NCBI GenBank assembly: GCA_947645195.1
Contig: CANSGD010000193.1
Coordinates: 9,114,001 to 9,178,000 of the forward strand
Direction: 5' to 3'
Length of the DNA: 64,000 nt
Source of the DNA: Patellifolia procumbens
Taxonomy: Eukaryota; Streptophyta; Magnoliopsida; Caryophyllales; Amaranthaceae
Under the pieces are notes generated by a model, which was given only the letters and a program-made list of their open reading frames with translations, made no database searches and was not told where the DNA came from. The translations under genes were made by a program, and so were the position numbers. Each line of letters begins with the position of its first letter. The first letter of the stretch is position 1. Below are positions 46,501-57,775 of this stretch, in pieces.

Positions 46501-47963
46501 TCAGCCAATTTCAGATGGAGCAGGCCAATGCTTTCCAACAAATACCACAAACCTTCCCCCCTTCACATAACTACCAAAACCCACAAAACCATCAACCTCC
46601 ACCTCCACAAAACTATCCTAAACCCTCATACCATCAAACCCCACAACATTTCCAAAGACCACCACCACAAAACTTCCATCATCCCAATAACTTCCAAACT
46701 CCACAAAATTTCCACACCCCACCCCCACAAAACAACAACCCACAAGAGCCTAGCAATTCTGAACTGATGAAACTGATATTGTCTATGCACAAGGCAAATG
46801 AGGAAACACGGAGGGCCCAGGAGGAAGCAAGGAGGGCCCAAGAGAAGCACATCCAACTTCTCGAGGCTCAAGTTGCTCAGTTGGCAGAATCTAATGCACA
46901 GAGGCAGCAGGGACAATTGCCAGGGCAACCAGTTCAGAGAGAACATGTGAATGCCATCACTCTTCGTAGTGGCATTGCATATGATGCCCCTCCAGTTCCC
47001 ATTGATGAACTTACCCCGACTGCAGGGAAGAAGAGGGTGGTAGAGGAAGGAAAAAGAAAGAATTCGACGTCTGAAGTCGATTTGTCTGCAGAAGCTGAAC
47101 AGACAGGGAAGAAAAAGGAGAAGGTTTCTGAAACGCCTTTTACACCAAGGCTACCTTTTCCTCACAGGATGCAACAATCTAAGGTCGATCAGCAATTTGG
47201 TAAGTTCTTGGCTATGGTCAAGAACCTTGAGGTAACGATTCCATTTACAGATTTAATTACCCAAGTGCCTGTTTATGCCAAATTTCTGAAAGACATGATC
47301 ACCAAGAAAAGAGACTTTGGTGGGGTAGAACGTGTCGCTCTTACTGAAGAGTGTAGTGCTTTTATTCAAAATAAAACCCCACCAAAGTTAAAAGATCCTG
47401 GTAGTTTTTCTATACCCTGCCATCTTGGACCTATTTTTATTGATAAGGCTTTGTGTGATTTAGGTGCTTCTGTTTCTGTTATGCCATTGTCTGTTTATAA
47501 GAAACTGAACATGGGAGCCCTTAAATGCACACAAATCACTTTACAGATGGCGGATCGTTCTATAAAATACCCTCTAGGTGTTTTAGAGGATGTTCCTGTT
47601 AGGGTTGGGAAATTCTATATCCCTGTTGATTTTGTGGTGTTAGATATGGATGAGGATGCCCAGATCCCTATTATCTTGGGTAGGCCGTTTTTGTGTACTG
47701 CTGGTGCTATCATTGATGTCAAGTCTGGGTCTTTAACTCTGAGTGTTGGTGATGATAAAGTGGTTTTTAAACTAACCAATGTTGTTAAGGCTCCTATGCT
47801 TGAACAATCTTTTTGCAGGGATAAGGTTTTAGATGAAGTAGGGGTGGAGAAGGTTCCAATTCCACCTAAGGCTGCCTCACCGTCTGGAGGCATTGTCAAG
47901 AACATTTGGAGGAGAAAGATGTTTGATGAGGGTGGCACTCATTGCCAAGCCCCTCCTATTTGA
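43513..47963 (+). pseudogene. Inner element gag-protease, interrupted only by a solo LTR
   Basis: ATG at 43513, stop at 47961-47963. If the 2,010-bp insert and one CTACT duplication are ignored, the frame is open throughout: 811 codons plus stop. Domains: N-terminal basic region; capsid core from about residue 75; zinc knuckle CX2CX4HX4C at about 310-323; Pro/Gln/Asn-rich linker about 345-410; Glu/Arg/Gln coiled coil about 420-470; Lys-rich region; aspartic protease with DLGAS at about 644 and a LGRPF end. DLGA rather than DTGA is usual for Athila proteases. The 742-codon ORF from 45735 lacks only the first 69 residues. Gag would form particles and the protease would cut the polyprotein. Confidence 0.88.
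43711..45720 (+). mobile_element. Solo LTR of another gypsy lineage, Tekay/Del-like (2,010 bp)
   Basis: Ends are TGTAACAGCC and GGCTGTTACA, a perfect 10-bp inverted pair, flanked by the 5-bp duplication CTACT (43706-43710, 45721-45725). TGTAAC...GTTACA ends, 2-kb length and a TATA box (CTATAAATAG, 44379-44388) fit an LTR of the Tekay/Del chromoviruses. No internal coding. It splits codon 66/67 of the inner gag without changing frame. Confidence 0.85.
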
Positions 47964-49643
47964 GAGAGGGAGGATTATGGTCGTGCGGGACCTTTATAAA
48001 CCAGCGCTGTGCGAGAGGCAACTCGTATTCTCTTTTCTTTCCCTTTTCCTTTTCTTTTTATTTTGCTTCCTTTTTGTGAGCGAGAGTGGGGGTACTTACA
48101 TTGTTTTTCCTCTAAGCATAGTCCTTATCACCTTCTGGCATTGAGGACACTGCCAAGTTCAGCTTGGGGGAGGAGTTCTGTTTGTATTCCCTATCTCTTT
48201 TACTGCTTTCTAGGATAGATTTACTGCTTTCAAAAATACTGAAAAAAATCAAAAAAATATGGTTCCCATGACTGGTTTAGTTGCCTCCCTGTGCCCCTTG
48301 CTGTGCTCTATTTGAAATTGATTTGACTTTGTTTTCTGGATAGCTGGGCATTTGTGATCTTGAGGCTATGATTTGATGTTTGATTGCTATGATTTCGAGC
48401 ATTTTTGGATTATATTAGACCACTTTATGCTGCATACCTGAATTGGTTAGACTGTGAGGCCTCTTTGTAGCCTATTGGATTCATTTTATTATCCAGTCTA
48501 TTCTTGTGTGTTAGTTCCTCTTTAGTGGATTGATCTTGACTTTGACTTCGTACTTGTCTGATTTTAGATGACTTGTAGCATGTGTTGTGATAGAGGCGTT
48601 CTTTTGTCTGATTCTTGAGCCTCAGAGTGAATTTTTGATATACTTTTATCCTCCTTAGCCCCGCTGAGCCTAATGACTTGTTTCGTTTTACTTAAACCCC
48701 TATTACGAGCCAAAAGCCTTCACTTGATATTATTCCAAGCCTAGCTTGGGGGAGCTTTTGTATGGGTTGAGTTTGAGATTGGTTTGTTGGTTTAGTTTGG
48801 TTTTTGAGGAGTTTAAAAGTGTATTTGCTGTGGTTTGAGAGTGAGAAAGAGAAAAGAAAGAAAGCAAGTTTAGAGTTGAGTGAATGAAGTTCAGAAAAAT
48901 GAAAGAAAAATGAAATGGAAATTCAAAAGAATTCTAGTTCTTTCATTCACGTACGTTCATAAAGGAATATTCGCTCCATTGCTAGAAAATTGGGTTTGTT
49001 ATGCGCTTTTCATTGATGTATGAGAGTTAGATTACTTTACATGGTTTTATGGTGATTGTTGGGAGTTGTGTAGGCCATCCTAGGCCTTGTTTGAATGATT
49101 TATGCTCCCCCTTTCTTGGTTTTTCCACCACATTACCCAAAAGTATCCCCTACCTCTCGCCTAAGCCCCATTACAACCCTATAAAGTCCTCTTGAGCTTA
49201 TGTCTGCATTGTTCATTTCATTGATTTCGAGTTAGTTTGTCAAAGTTAAAGAGTATTTCTGCTAATTGAGTCGACTTGACTAGGATGAGCGTCATCGAAC
49301 CTTCTTAAACACATGAGAGTGTGAGTGGGAAGGGTACTTATGGTCGGGTTGGTAAGTGTTCGGGCACATTCTTTGCCTGCCACAAAATTGAGAGGAGTGA
49401 CACCCTTGTGAGTGCCTTTTCAGGACTTGTATGCTTTGTGGGTGCTTGAGTTTGATAAATTGCTTGAATGATTGGTAGTTGGATGGATTTGATTAGCCAA
49501 ACTTGAATGATGCCTGTTTGAACGATTCTTAGTCTTGAAAATGTTTTGAGCTTTGATTGTTTTTATCTATGGGGTGAGGCAATCTATTCCATGTTCATGT
49601 GCTGTTTGCTTGAGGACAAGCAAAGGTTTAGCTTGGGGGAGTT
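47964..49643 (+). other. Inner element 3' non-coding region with repeated polypurine-like motifs
   Basis: No RT, RNase H or integrase, and no ORF of note. Three purine-rich phrases GCTTGGGGGAG occur at about 48163, 48744 and 49631; the first and last follow TTGAGGACA(C/A) phrases, a pattern I know from Athila 3' regions. The last one is the functional polypurine tract (49631-49643). The other two could be internal second-strand primers or relics. Confidence 0.7.
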
Positions 49644-51268
49644 TGATATCACGTATTTATATAGAGTTTTCTCCCTTATTTACAAGCTAATTTGTGCGTC
49701 ATTGGAGCTCTTGGGAGCTATTTTGTGCTAACTATCGTATGTAGTTGTGGTTTCGTGTTTTAGTATTGAATTGCAGGTTTTATGGAGTTTTCTCCTTATT
49801 CCCGAGCCATTTGGAAGCAACCACGGCTTTACGAGATGTTATGAGGCACGTAGGATGGATCACGAGCTTTATGGATAGTTTAGGAGGTCCCAAGACCCCT
49901 AAAAGTGAAGATTAGAGAGCAAAGGAGTCAAAAAGGGGTTTTCCGTGCACTGATCGGGCAGAAATGGCCCGATCGGGCGAAGTATTTATGATCGGGTATG
50001 AAAGTTGCGGACCCGATCGGGCGATGTTTGCCCGATCGAATCGGGCGAGGAAGCATGTCCCCAGACCCGATCGGGTGACTACAGCCCGAACCGATCGGGT
50101 GGAGTGCTGCTTGGTCTCGTTGCGGTGCTACAGGCGAGGGCTACACGCTTGCCCAAGTTGTCGCCAGACCCGATCGGGTGACTACCGCCCGACCCGATCG
50201 GGTGGGCCATTTTTCTCGCCTTATTGCTGCACTGCTGCTGCCAGAGCCCAGAAGTGAAGTTGGGAAATTTGTATGTGGACCCGATCGGGTACTGTGCTCG
50301 GGCCCGATCGGGTCTGGTGCTTTGATCGCGCTTTTTCACTTTTTGTTTCCGTTTTTAGTGAACTTGAGGGGTATTATAAATACCTTTTTCCTCATCTATC
50401 TTTGATCATCTTTTATTCATCTTTCATTAGGTTTTAGACTAGTTTTATTCTACATTGCTCTTAGTTTAATTCAAACACTTTAGATTAATTTAGAGGTGAT
50501 CAAACCTATTTCGATTTCAATAAAAGTTCCTGCTTTCCGTTAATTGGTACTCTTCTCTACTCTTTATCTCTTTAATTACTTTGATTGCTTAGTTTAATTA
50601 TTTAATTGTTCATGATGCAATGCTTAGGGTTTCATATTAGTTTTGTTGTTGCCGATTCGATTATGAGTGAGTAGTTCTCTTTCTAGGGTGTTAGATAGGA
50701 AAGCCATGTTTATACCATGATTGTGATTTAGATTTCTATCAATTTCTAGGGCTTGATTAGGGTGATTGTGATGTGGTTTGTTCTTATTGAGTAATTAATG
50801 TCAGTGTACAATTTCATTGATTGCTAGTGGTTAATAGTTGTTTGCACAGATCCGTCTTACGACTAGAGGCCTAGGACACATCAGTAGTTCTGATTACGTT
50901 AGTGAACATGCGGCGTATGTTGAACTATGAGCGTTGAGTCTTAACCATAGCTCAACATAGGCTCTAATCCCCCGACTCTTGACTTAGGTTTTAATAGTAG
51001 TTGACCCTATTTGATTGGTATAAGCATGGTGGACCGACCTAATACCCTAGACTTTTATTCCATAGTTTAATCCTCGATTTATTCAGTCTTCCGTAGTCTA
51101 TTCCTTAGTTTAATTATTTCCTTTCTGATTTCATCTGGAGTAGCTGAATTGATTGAATATTGATTTAGAAACTCTGTCTCCCTGTGGATTCGACCCTGCT
51201 TCCACTGACTACCTAGTTAGAGGCCCGTAGGTTTATTTCTGATTAGGTGACACGACTAAATCCTATCA
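49644..51268 (+). repeat. Inner element 3' LTR (1,625 bp)
   Basis: TGATATCACG...AATCCTATCA, followed by GCTGT. Nearly identical to 41752-43375. CCCGATCGGG array at 49950-50312. Confidence 0.92.
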
Positions 51269-52854
51269 GCTGTGCGAGAGGCAACTCGTATTTTTCTTTC
51301 CCTTTTCCTTTTCTTTTTATTTTCCTTCTTTTTGTGAGCGAGAGTGAGGGTACTAACATTGTTTTTTCCTCTTAGCATAGTCCTTATCACCTTTTGGCAT
51401 TGAGGACACTGCCAAGTTCAGCTTGGGGGAGGAGTTCTGTTTGTATTCCCTATCTCTTTCACTGCTTTCTAGGATAGATTTACTGCTTTCAAAAATACTG
51501 AAAAAATCAAAAAAATATGGTTCCCATGACTGGTTTAGTTGCCTCCCTGTGCCCCTTTTTGTGCTCTATTTGAAATTGATTTGACTTCGTTTTCTGGATA
51601 GCTGGGCATTTGTGATCTTGAGGCTTTGATTTGATGTTTGATTGCTATGATTTCGAGCATTTTTGGATTATATTAGACCACTTTGTGCTGCATACCTGAA
51701 TTGGTTAGACTGTGAAGCCTCTTTGTAGCCTATTGGATTCATATTATTATCCAGTCTATTCTTGTGTGTTAGTTCCTCTTTAGTGGATTGATCTTGACTT
51801 TGACTTCGTACTTGTCTGATTTTCGATGACTTGTAGCATTTGCTGTGATAGAGGCGTTCTTTTGTCTTATTCTTGAGCTTCAGAGTGAGTTTTTGATATA
51901 CTTTTATCCTCCTTAGCCCCGCTGAGCCTAATGACTTGTTTCGTGTTACTTAAACCCCTATTATGAGCCAAAAACCTTCACTTGATATTATTCCAAGCCT
52001 AGCTTGGGGGAGCTTTTGTATGGGTTGAGTTTGAGATTGATTTGTTGGTTTAGTTTGGTTTTTGAGGAATCTAAAAGTGTATTTGCTGTGGTTTGAGAGT
52101 GAGAAAGAGAAAAGAAAAAAAAAAGCAAGTTTAGAGTTGCGTGAATGAAGTTCAGAAAAATGAAAGAAAAATGAAATGAAAATTCAAAAGAATTCTAGTT
52201 CTTTCATTCACGTACGTTCATAAAGGAATATTTGCTCCATTGCTAGAAAATTGGGTTTGTTATGCGCTTTTCATTGATTTATGAGAGTTGGGTTAGTTTA
52301 CATGGTTTTATGGTGATTGTTGGGAGTTGTGTAGGCCATCTTAGGCCTTGTTCGAATGATTTATGCTCCCCCTTCTTGGTTTTTCCACCACATTACCCAA
52401 AAGTATCCCCTACCTCTCACCTAAGCCCCATTACAACCCTATAAAGTCCTCTTGAGCTCGTGTCTGCAATGTTCATTTGATTGATTTCGAGTTAGTTTGT
52501 CAAAGTTAAAGAGTATTTCTGCTAATTGAGTCGACTTGACTAGGATGAGCGTCATTGAACCTTCTTAAACACATGAAAGTGTGAGTGGGAAGGGTACTTA
52601 TGGTCGGGTTGGTGAGTGTTCGGGCACATTCTTTGCCTGCCACAAAATTGAGAGGAGTGACACCCTTGTGAGTGCCTTTTCAGGACTTGTATGCTTTGTG
52701 GATGCTTGAGTTTGATAAATTGCCTGCTTGAACGATTCTTAGTCTTGAAAATGTTTTGAGCTTTGATTTGTTTTTATCTTTGGGGTGAGGTAATCTATTC
52801 CATGTTCATGTGCTGTTTGCTTGAGGACAAGCAAAGGTTTAGCTTGGGGGAGTT
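51269..52854 (+). other. Outer element 3' non-coding region
   Basis: Colinear with 48008-49643, with scattered substitutions and a small deletion near 52720. Same GCTTGGGGGAG phrases; the polypurine tract is 52842-52854. No coding sequence. Confidence 0.75.
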
Positions 52855-54501
52855 TGATATCACGTATTTATATAGAGTTTTCTCCCTTATTTACAAGCTA
52901 ATTTGTGCGTCATTGGAGCTCTTGGGAGCTATTTTGTGCTAACTATCGTATGTAGTTGTGGTTTCGTGTTTTAGTATTGAATTGCAGGTTTTATGGAGTT
53001 TTCTCCTTATTCCCGAGCCTTTTGGAAGCAACCACGGCTTTACGAAATGTTACGAGGCACGTAGGATGGCTCACGAGCTTTATGGATAGTTTAGGAGGTC
53101 CCAAGACCCCTAAACGTGAAGATTAGAGAGCCAAAGAGTCAAATGAGGTTTCCGTGCACTGATCGGGCAGAAATGGCCCGATCGGGCGAAATAATATGAT
53201 CGGGTACGAAAGTTGCGGACCCGATCGGGCAAGGCGTGCCCGATCAGATCGGGCGAGAACACATGTGCCCAGACCCGATCGGGCATCTACCGCCCGACCC
53301 CATCGGGTCTAGTGCTGCTAGGTCTTATTGGGAAGCTGCGGAGGAGGCGAGCTTGCTGGCACTTTTTGTCGCCAGACCCGATCGGGTGACTACCGCCCGA
53401 CCCGATCAGGTGGGCCGCTTTTCTCGCCTTATTGCTGCACTGCTGCTGCCAGAGCCCAGAAGTGAAGTTGGGGGAATTTGTATGTGGACCCGATCGGGTA
53501 CTGTGCTCGGGCCCGATCGGGTACTGTGCTCGGGCCCGATCGGGTCTGGTGCTTTAATCGCGCTTTTTCACTTTTTGTTTCCGTTTTTAGTGAACTTAAG
53601 GGGTATTATAAATACCTTTTTCCTCATTATCTTTCATTCATCTTTTATTCATCTTTCATTAGGTTTTAGACTAGTTTTATTCTTCATTGTTCTTAGTTTA
53701 ATTCAAACACTTTAGATTAATTTAGAGGTGATCAAACCTATTTCGATTTCAATAAAAGTTCCTGCTTTCCGTTAATTGGTACTCTTCTCTACTCTTTATC
53801 TCTTTAATTACTTTGATTGCTTAGTTTAATTATTTAATTGTTCATGATGCAATGCTTAGGGTTTCATATTATTTTTGTTGTTGCCGATTCGATTATGAGT
53901 GAGTAGTTCTCTTTCTAGGGTGTTAGATAGGAAAGCCATGTTTATACCATGATTGTGATTTAGATTTCTATCAATTTCTAGGGCTTGATTAGGGTGATTG
54001 TGATGTGGTTTGTTCTTTATTGAGTAGTTAACGTTATTGCGCAGTTTCGTTGGTTGCTTGTGGTTAATAGTTGTTTGCACAGATCCGTCTTACGACTAGA
54101 GGCCTAGGACACGTCAGTAGTTCTGATTACGTTAGTGAATATGCGGCGTATGTTGAACTATGAGCGTTGAGTCTTAACCATAGCTCAACATAGGCTCTAA
54201 TCTCCCGACTCTTGACTTAGGTTTTCATAGTAGTTGACCCTATTTGATTGGTATAAGCATGGTGGACCGACCTAATACCCTAGACTTTTATTCCATAGTT
54301 TAATCCTCGATTTATTCAGTCTTCCGTAGTCTATTCCTTAGTTTAATTATTTCCTTTCTGATTTCATCTGGAGTAGCTGAATTGGTTGAATATTGATTTA
54401 GAAACTCTGTCTCCCTGTGGATTCGACCCTGCTTCCACTGACTACCTAGTTAGAGGTCCGTAGGTTTATTTTTGATTAGGTGACACGACTAAAACCCATC
54501 A
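52855..54501 (+). repeat. Outer element 3' LTR (1,647 bp)
   Basis: TGATATCACG...AACCCATCA, followed by the GCATC duplication. Seven perfect CCCGATCGGG copies, including a local duplication of the GTACTGTGCTCGGGCCCGAT unit near 53505-53540. Confidence 0.92.
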
Positions 54502-55125
54502 GCATCCCAAATCGCTTTATGATGTTCTTCCAGATGAACCTTTTTACATCATTCGTCTTAATACTCCTAACTGCTTCAGCTTCTACCAACTTCGAAAAAT
54601 AGTCTACAACCACAATAGCGAATATTTTATGTCCAGCCACCATGGGAAAAGGGCCTAGAATGTCCATTCCCCACTTAGCAAATGGCAAAGGAGTCAGGAT
54701 TGGTGTTAGAAAATTTGACGGCCTTTTAAAGAGGTGGCCATGCTTCTGGCAGCTATCACATTTTTTTGCATACTCCACGGCATCAGCATTCAGCGTTGGC
54801 CAGAAATAGCCAGTTCTGCGTGCCTTTTCAGCCAATGCTTGGCCGCCAATGTGCGAAGCACAAACACCCTCATGCAACTCCTTCAGTACTTTAAGACCAT
54901 CTTCCCTGGTAATACATTTCAACAACGGACGATCATACGATTTCTTGTACAATGTCTCGTCCCAAACTTCGAACCATTTATCACGAGCCTTAACATATGT
55001 TGCTTCTGCCGAGTCTTATGGTAATTGGCCGGTCTTTTTGTAGTGAAGAATAGGCTCCATCCAGTTTTCCCTCGACTCAAAAACATTAATTCTTCCAGAT
55101 CCATACTCTTCTATTCTTGCACCTC
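54502..55125 (-). pseudogene. Tat integrase, N-terminal part
   Basis: Minus strand. Contains the HHCC zinc-binding region (HIGGQALAEKARRTGYFWP, then CDSCQKHG) and the first catalytic Asp (KWGMDILGPFP). It ends at the codons for KRFGM, where the Athila-like element is inserted; the rest is at 36687-37449. An in-frame stop lies near 55017, and a frame change separates it from the RNase H part near 55126. Confidence 0.8.
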
Positions 55126-57291
55126 CTAGAAAACAGTTATTGGGGTGTCACCTAAAGCAGAACTTGCTAGTTTAGATAAGGCAGCAGCCTGATGATTCTC
55201 AAACCTAGGTACTTGTACCAAGGTGAATCCATCTAATTGCTTGATTTCTTCTTTTACCAACTGGACATACTTAGCCACAGAGGCCTCTTTGCATTGATAC
55301 TCCCCATTAACCTGGCTGACGACCAGAAGAGAATCTGACTTTGCCTCTAACATTCTGGCTCCTGCTGCTCGGCAAACACGGATTCCGGCCAGTAAGGCTT
55401 CATATTCAGCTTCGTTATTGGACGCTGGGAACTTAAAACGTACGGCATATTCATACTTATCTCCTTCGGGAGACTGACAAACAAGGCCTGCCCCACTTCC
55501 CTGAGTAGTAGACGAACCATCAACCATTAGCTTCCAACACTGACTGCCCTCAGAGAGGTCTTTTACCGGATCCAACACTGGTCGAGTTAGTTCAGCAATG
55601 AAGTCTGCCAAGGCTTGTCCCTTAATCGCTTTTCTTGGCTCAAAAGTAATGTCAAACATCTTCAGTTCATTCGCCCATTTCAACATTCTTCTAGCCGCCT
55701 CTAGCTTCTGTAAAATTTGCTTTAGCGGCTGATTAGTATAAACAACTATACTGTGAGCCAAGAAATAGGGCCTTAGCTTTCGGCTAGCAACTACTAAAGC
55801 CAGGCCGAACTTCTCTACGACTGTGTATCTGCTCTCAGCATCCTTGAGTACTTGACTCACAAAGTAAATAGGGGTTTGTATAGCATCTCTCTCAACTAAC
55901 AGTACTGCACTGACTGCTTCAGGAGAAACAGCCAGGTAAACATATAACTTCTCCCCGACCACCGGACTTATCAGACGGGGGAGCTGTTGTAAATGTTTCT
56001 TGATTTCAAGTAAGGCTTCATCTGCTTCAGGAGTCCACTGAAACTTGGCTGTCTTCTTGATCGTCGTAAAAAAGTGATGGCACTTATCACCTGACTTGGA
56101 CAAAAATCGTCCTACTGCCGCTAAACAACCAGTCAGCCGCTGTACTTCCTTCACCTTTGTCGGAGGCTTCATGTCGAGTATAGCTTGGATTTTTTCAGGG
56201 TTAGCTTCTATCCCCCGCTGATCCACTAGAAACCAAAGGAACTTGCCAGCCGAAACCCCAAAAACGCACTTTTTTGGATTGAGTCTTAATTTATACTTGC
56301 GCAATGTTTCAAAAGTTTCGCGCAGGTCTTCGACATGATATGTTTCTTCTTGGCTTTTGACGATCATGTCGTCAATGTATGCTTCTAAATTTCCTCCCAA
56401 CTGAGGCGAAAAGATCTCATTGATAAGCCTCTGAAAGGTAGCTGGTGCATTTCTCAAACCAAAAGGCATCATTATCCATCCATACAACCCTTTTTCTGTC
56501 ATTGGGATCTGATGGAACCCTGAATAGGCATCCATGAAACTCAGTAACGCATGTCTAGCCATCGAATCCACCAGACGGTCCAGCTAAGGCAAAGGAAAAC
56601 TATCTTTGGGGCAGGCTTGGTTTAGATCCGTATAATCGACGCACATCCTCCAAGTTCCATTCGGCTGGGAGACCATTACAACATTTGCCACCCAATCAGG
56701 ATAGTAGGTTTCTTTGATGAAACTAGCCTCCAACAGTTTTTTGACCTCGTCATCTACAGCTTGGTTCCTGACAGGCCCCAAATTTCTTTTCTTCTGCCTA
56801 ATTGGTTTCCTTGCTGGATTAACATTTAGCCGATGAAAGGCCACTTTGGGGTCAATCCCCGGCATCTCTTCTTCCCCATAGGCAAAGATATCCTGATATT
56901 CCTTCAACAGTGCTATGATAGCTTCTTGTAACTCGGGCTTCAAACCTGCCCCAATTTGCAAAGTCCTTTCTGGACGGGTATCATCTAAGCAGATGCTTAA
57001 AGGGGCTTCAGCGGGCTTAGGACGATCCAGTGTTAAGCTTGCGATCGTCATCAACTCAACTGAAGGCCTTGGTTCTTCTTTGACTTGAGTAAACTTCCTC
57101 TTCTTGCTGGGCAAATCTCTTGCCGTTTTCCTTTCGGGAGTAACATGTAGTTCACTTCTTCCTCCAGCCGGCTTCCTTGCTAAAGCAGCGTTCGTTTGAA
57201 ACTTTTCTTCCTTCATTCTGGTCATTCCTACTGTCTCTGCCCCAATCTCTTTGGGCTCGTCTATATCCATAGGCTCAACTTCATTCAATTT
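55126..57291 (-). pseudogene. Tat RT and dual RNase H
   Basis: Minus strand, two frames in one phase separated by TAG near 56584. RT: NPARKPIRQKKRN, PNGTWRMCVDYTDLNQACPK, then FMDAYSGFHQIPM, MMPFGLRNAPATFQ and catalytic YIDD (residue about 65 of the second part). The stretch normally between QIPM and GLYGW is about 10 residues too short, an in-frame deletion near the RT fingers. First RNase H: YTVVEKFGLALVVASRKL. Second, Tat-specific RNase H: KLMVDGSSTTQGSG, NNEAEYEALLAG, SDSLLVVSQ; the last motif reads NHQAAALSKLAS where Asp is expected (ADAL). It is therefore damaged by stop, deletion and probable active-site loss. Confidence 0.85.
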
Positions 57292-57775
57292 CTAGGACGA
57301 AGGCTTTAAGGTTGTAAGATAACATTCCCTAGCAGCCCGCTGGTCCCCGTAGATTGTGCTGACCTGGCCATCGTCACACTCGAATTTCATCAACATGAGG
57401 TGAGTGACGATGACCGCCTTAATGTTATTAAGGGTAGGACGTCCCAGAATGACATTGTATGCTGTCAAATCCTTGACAACCAAAAACTTTATAAACCGTC
57501 CCGACCGGATGTATGATTCCACCTCCAAATCCTATAATAGGATGATGGACTGGAAGAAGATCTTTTTCATCAAACTTCAATCTTGACAAACAATCAGCGC
57601 TTATAATGTCAGTTGAGCTACCAGTGTCGATAAGGATCCTTCGTACTCTTAGATTGGCAATCTTCATTTCGACGACCAGGGGATCATCATGAGGAGTTCT
57701 AATCTGACCACGGTCTCCCTCACTCACCGTCACCAAGGGGAACGGGTCCACCTTGGATTTTCCTGTCAGCAACAC
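57292..57775 (-). pseudogene. Tat protease
   Basis: Aspartic protease with active-site RRILIDTGSSTDII, followed by VHHPIIGFGG and, after a frameshift near 57490, FLVVKDLTAYNVILGRPTLN. A stop at 57292 ends this part before the RT region; the frame then continues in the same phase. In the live element gag-protease-RT would be one or two polyproteins. Confidence 0.8.

Larger units (their letters stand above)
41752..51268 (+). mobile_element. Inner Athila-like gag-protease-only element (9,517 bp; about 7.5 kb without its insert)
   Basis: LTRs at 41752-43375 and 49644-51268, with a perfect GCTGT duplication (41747-41751, 51269-51273). It is inserted in the outer element just after gag-protease, same orientation, same family. 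By eye the two LTRs differ at only about ten positions over 1.62 kb, so it is the youngest full element here. Net length after removing the solo LTR agrees with the outer copy (about 7.50 against 7.53 kb). Confidence 0.93.
37450..54501 (+). mobile_element. Outer Athila-like gag-protease-only element (17.1 kb; about 7.5 kb without the inner copy)
   Basis: LTRs at 37450-39100 and 52855-54501, a perfect GCATC duplication (37445-37449, 54502-54506), a TTTTGGCGCCGTTGCCGGGG primer-binding site and a polypurine tract (GCTTGGGGGAGTT) before the 3' LTR. The internal part holds gag-protease and then about 1.6 kb of non-coding sequence; no RT, RNase H or integrase is present. It is inserted in the integrase of the Tat element on the opposite strand. 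It is interrupted by a second copy of the same family at 41752. Confidence 0.92.
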
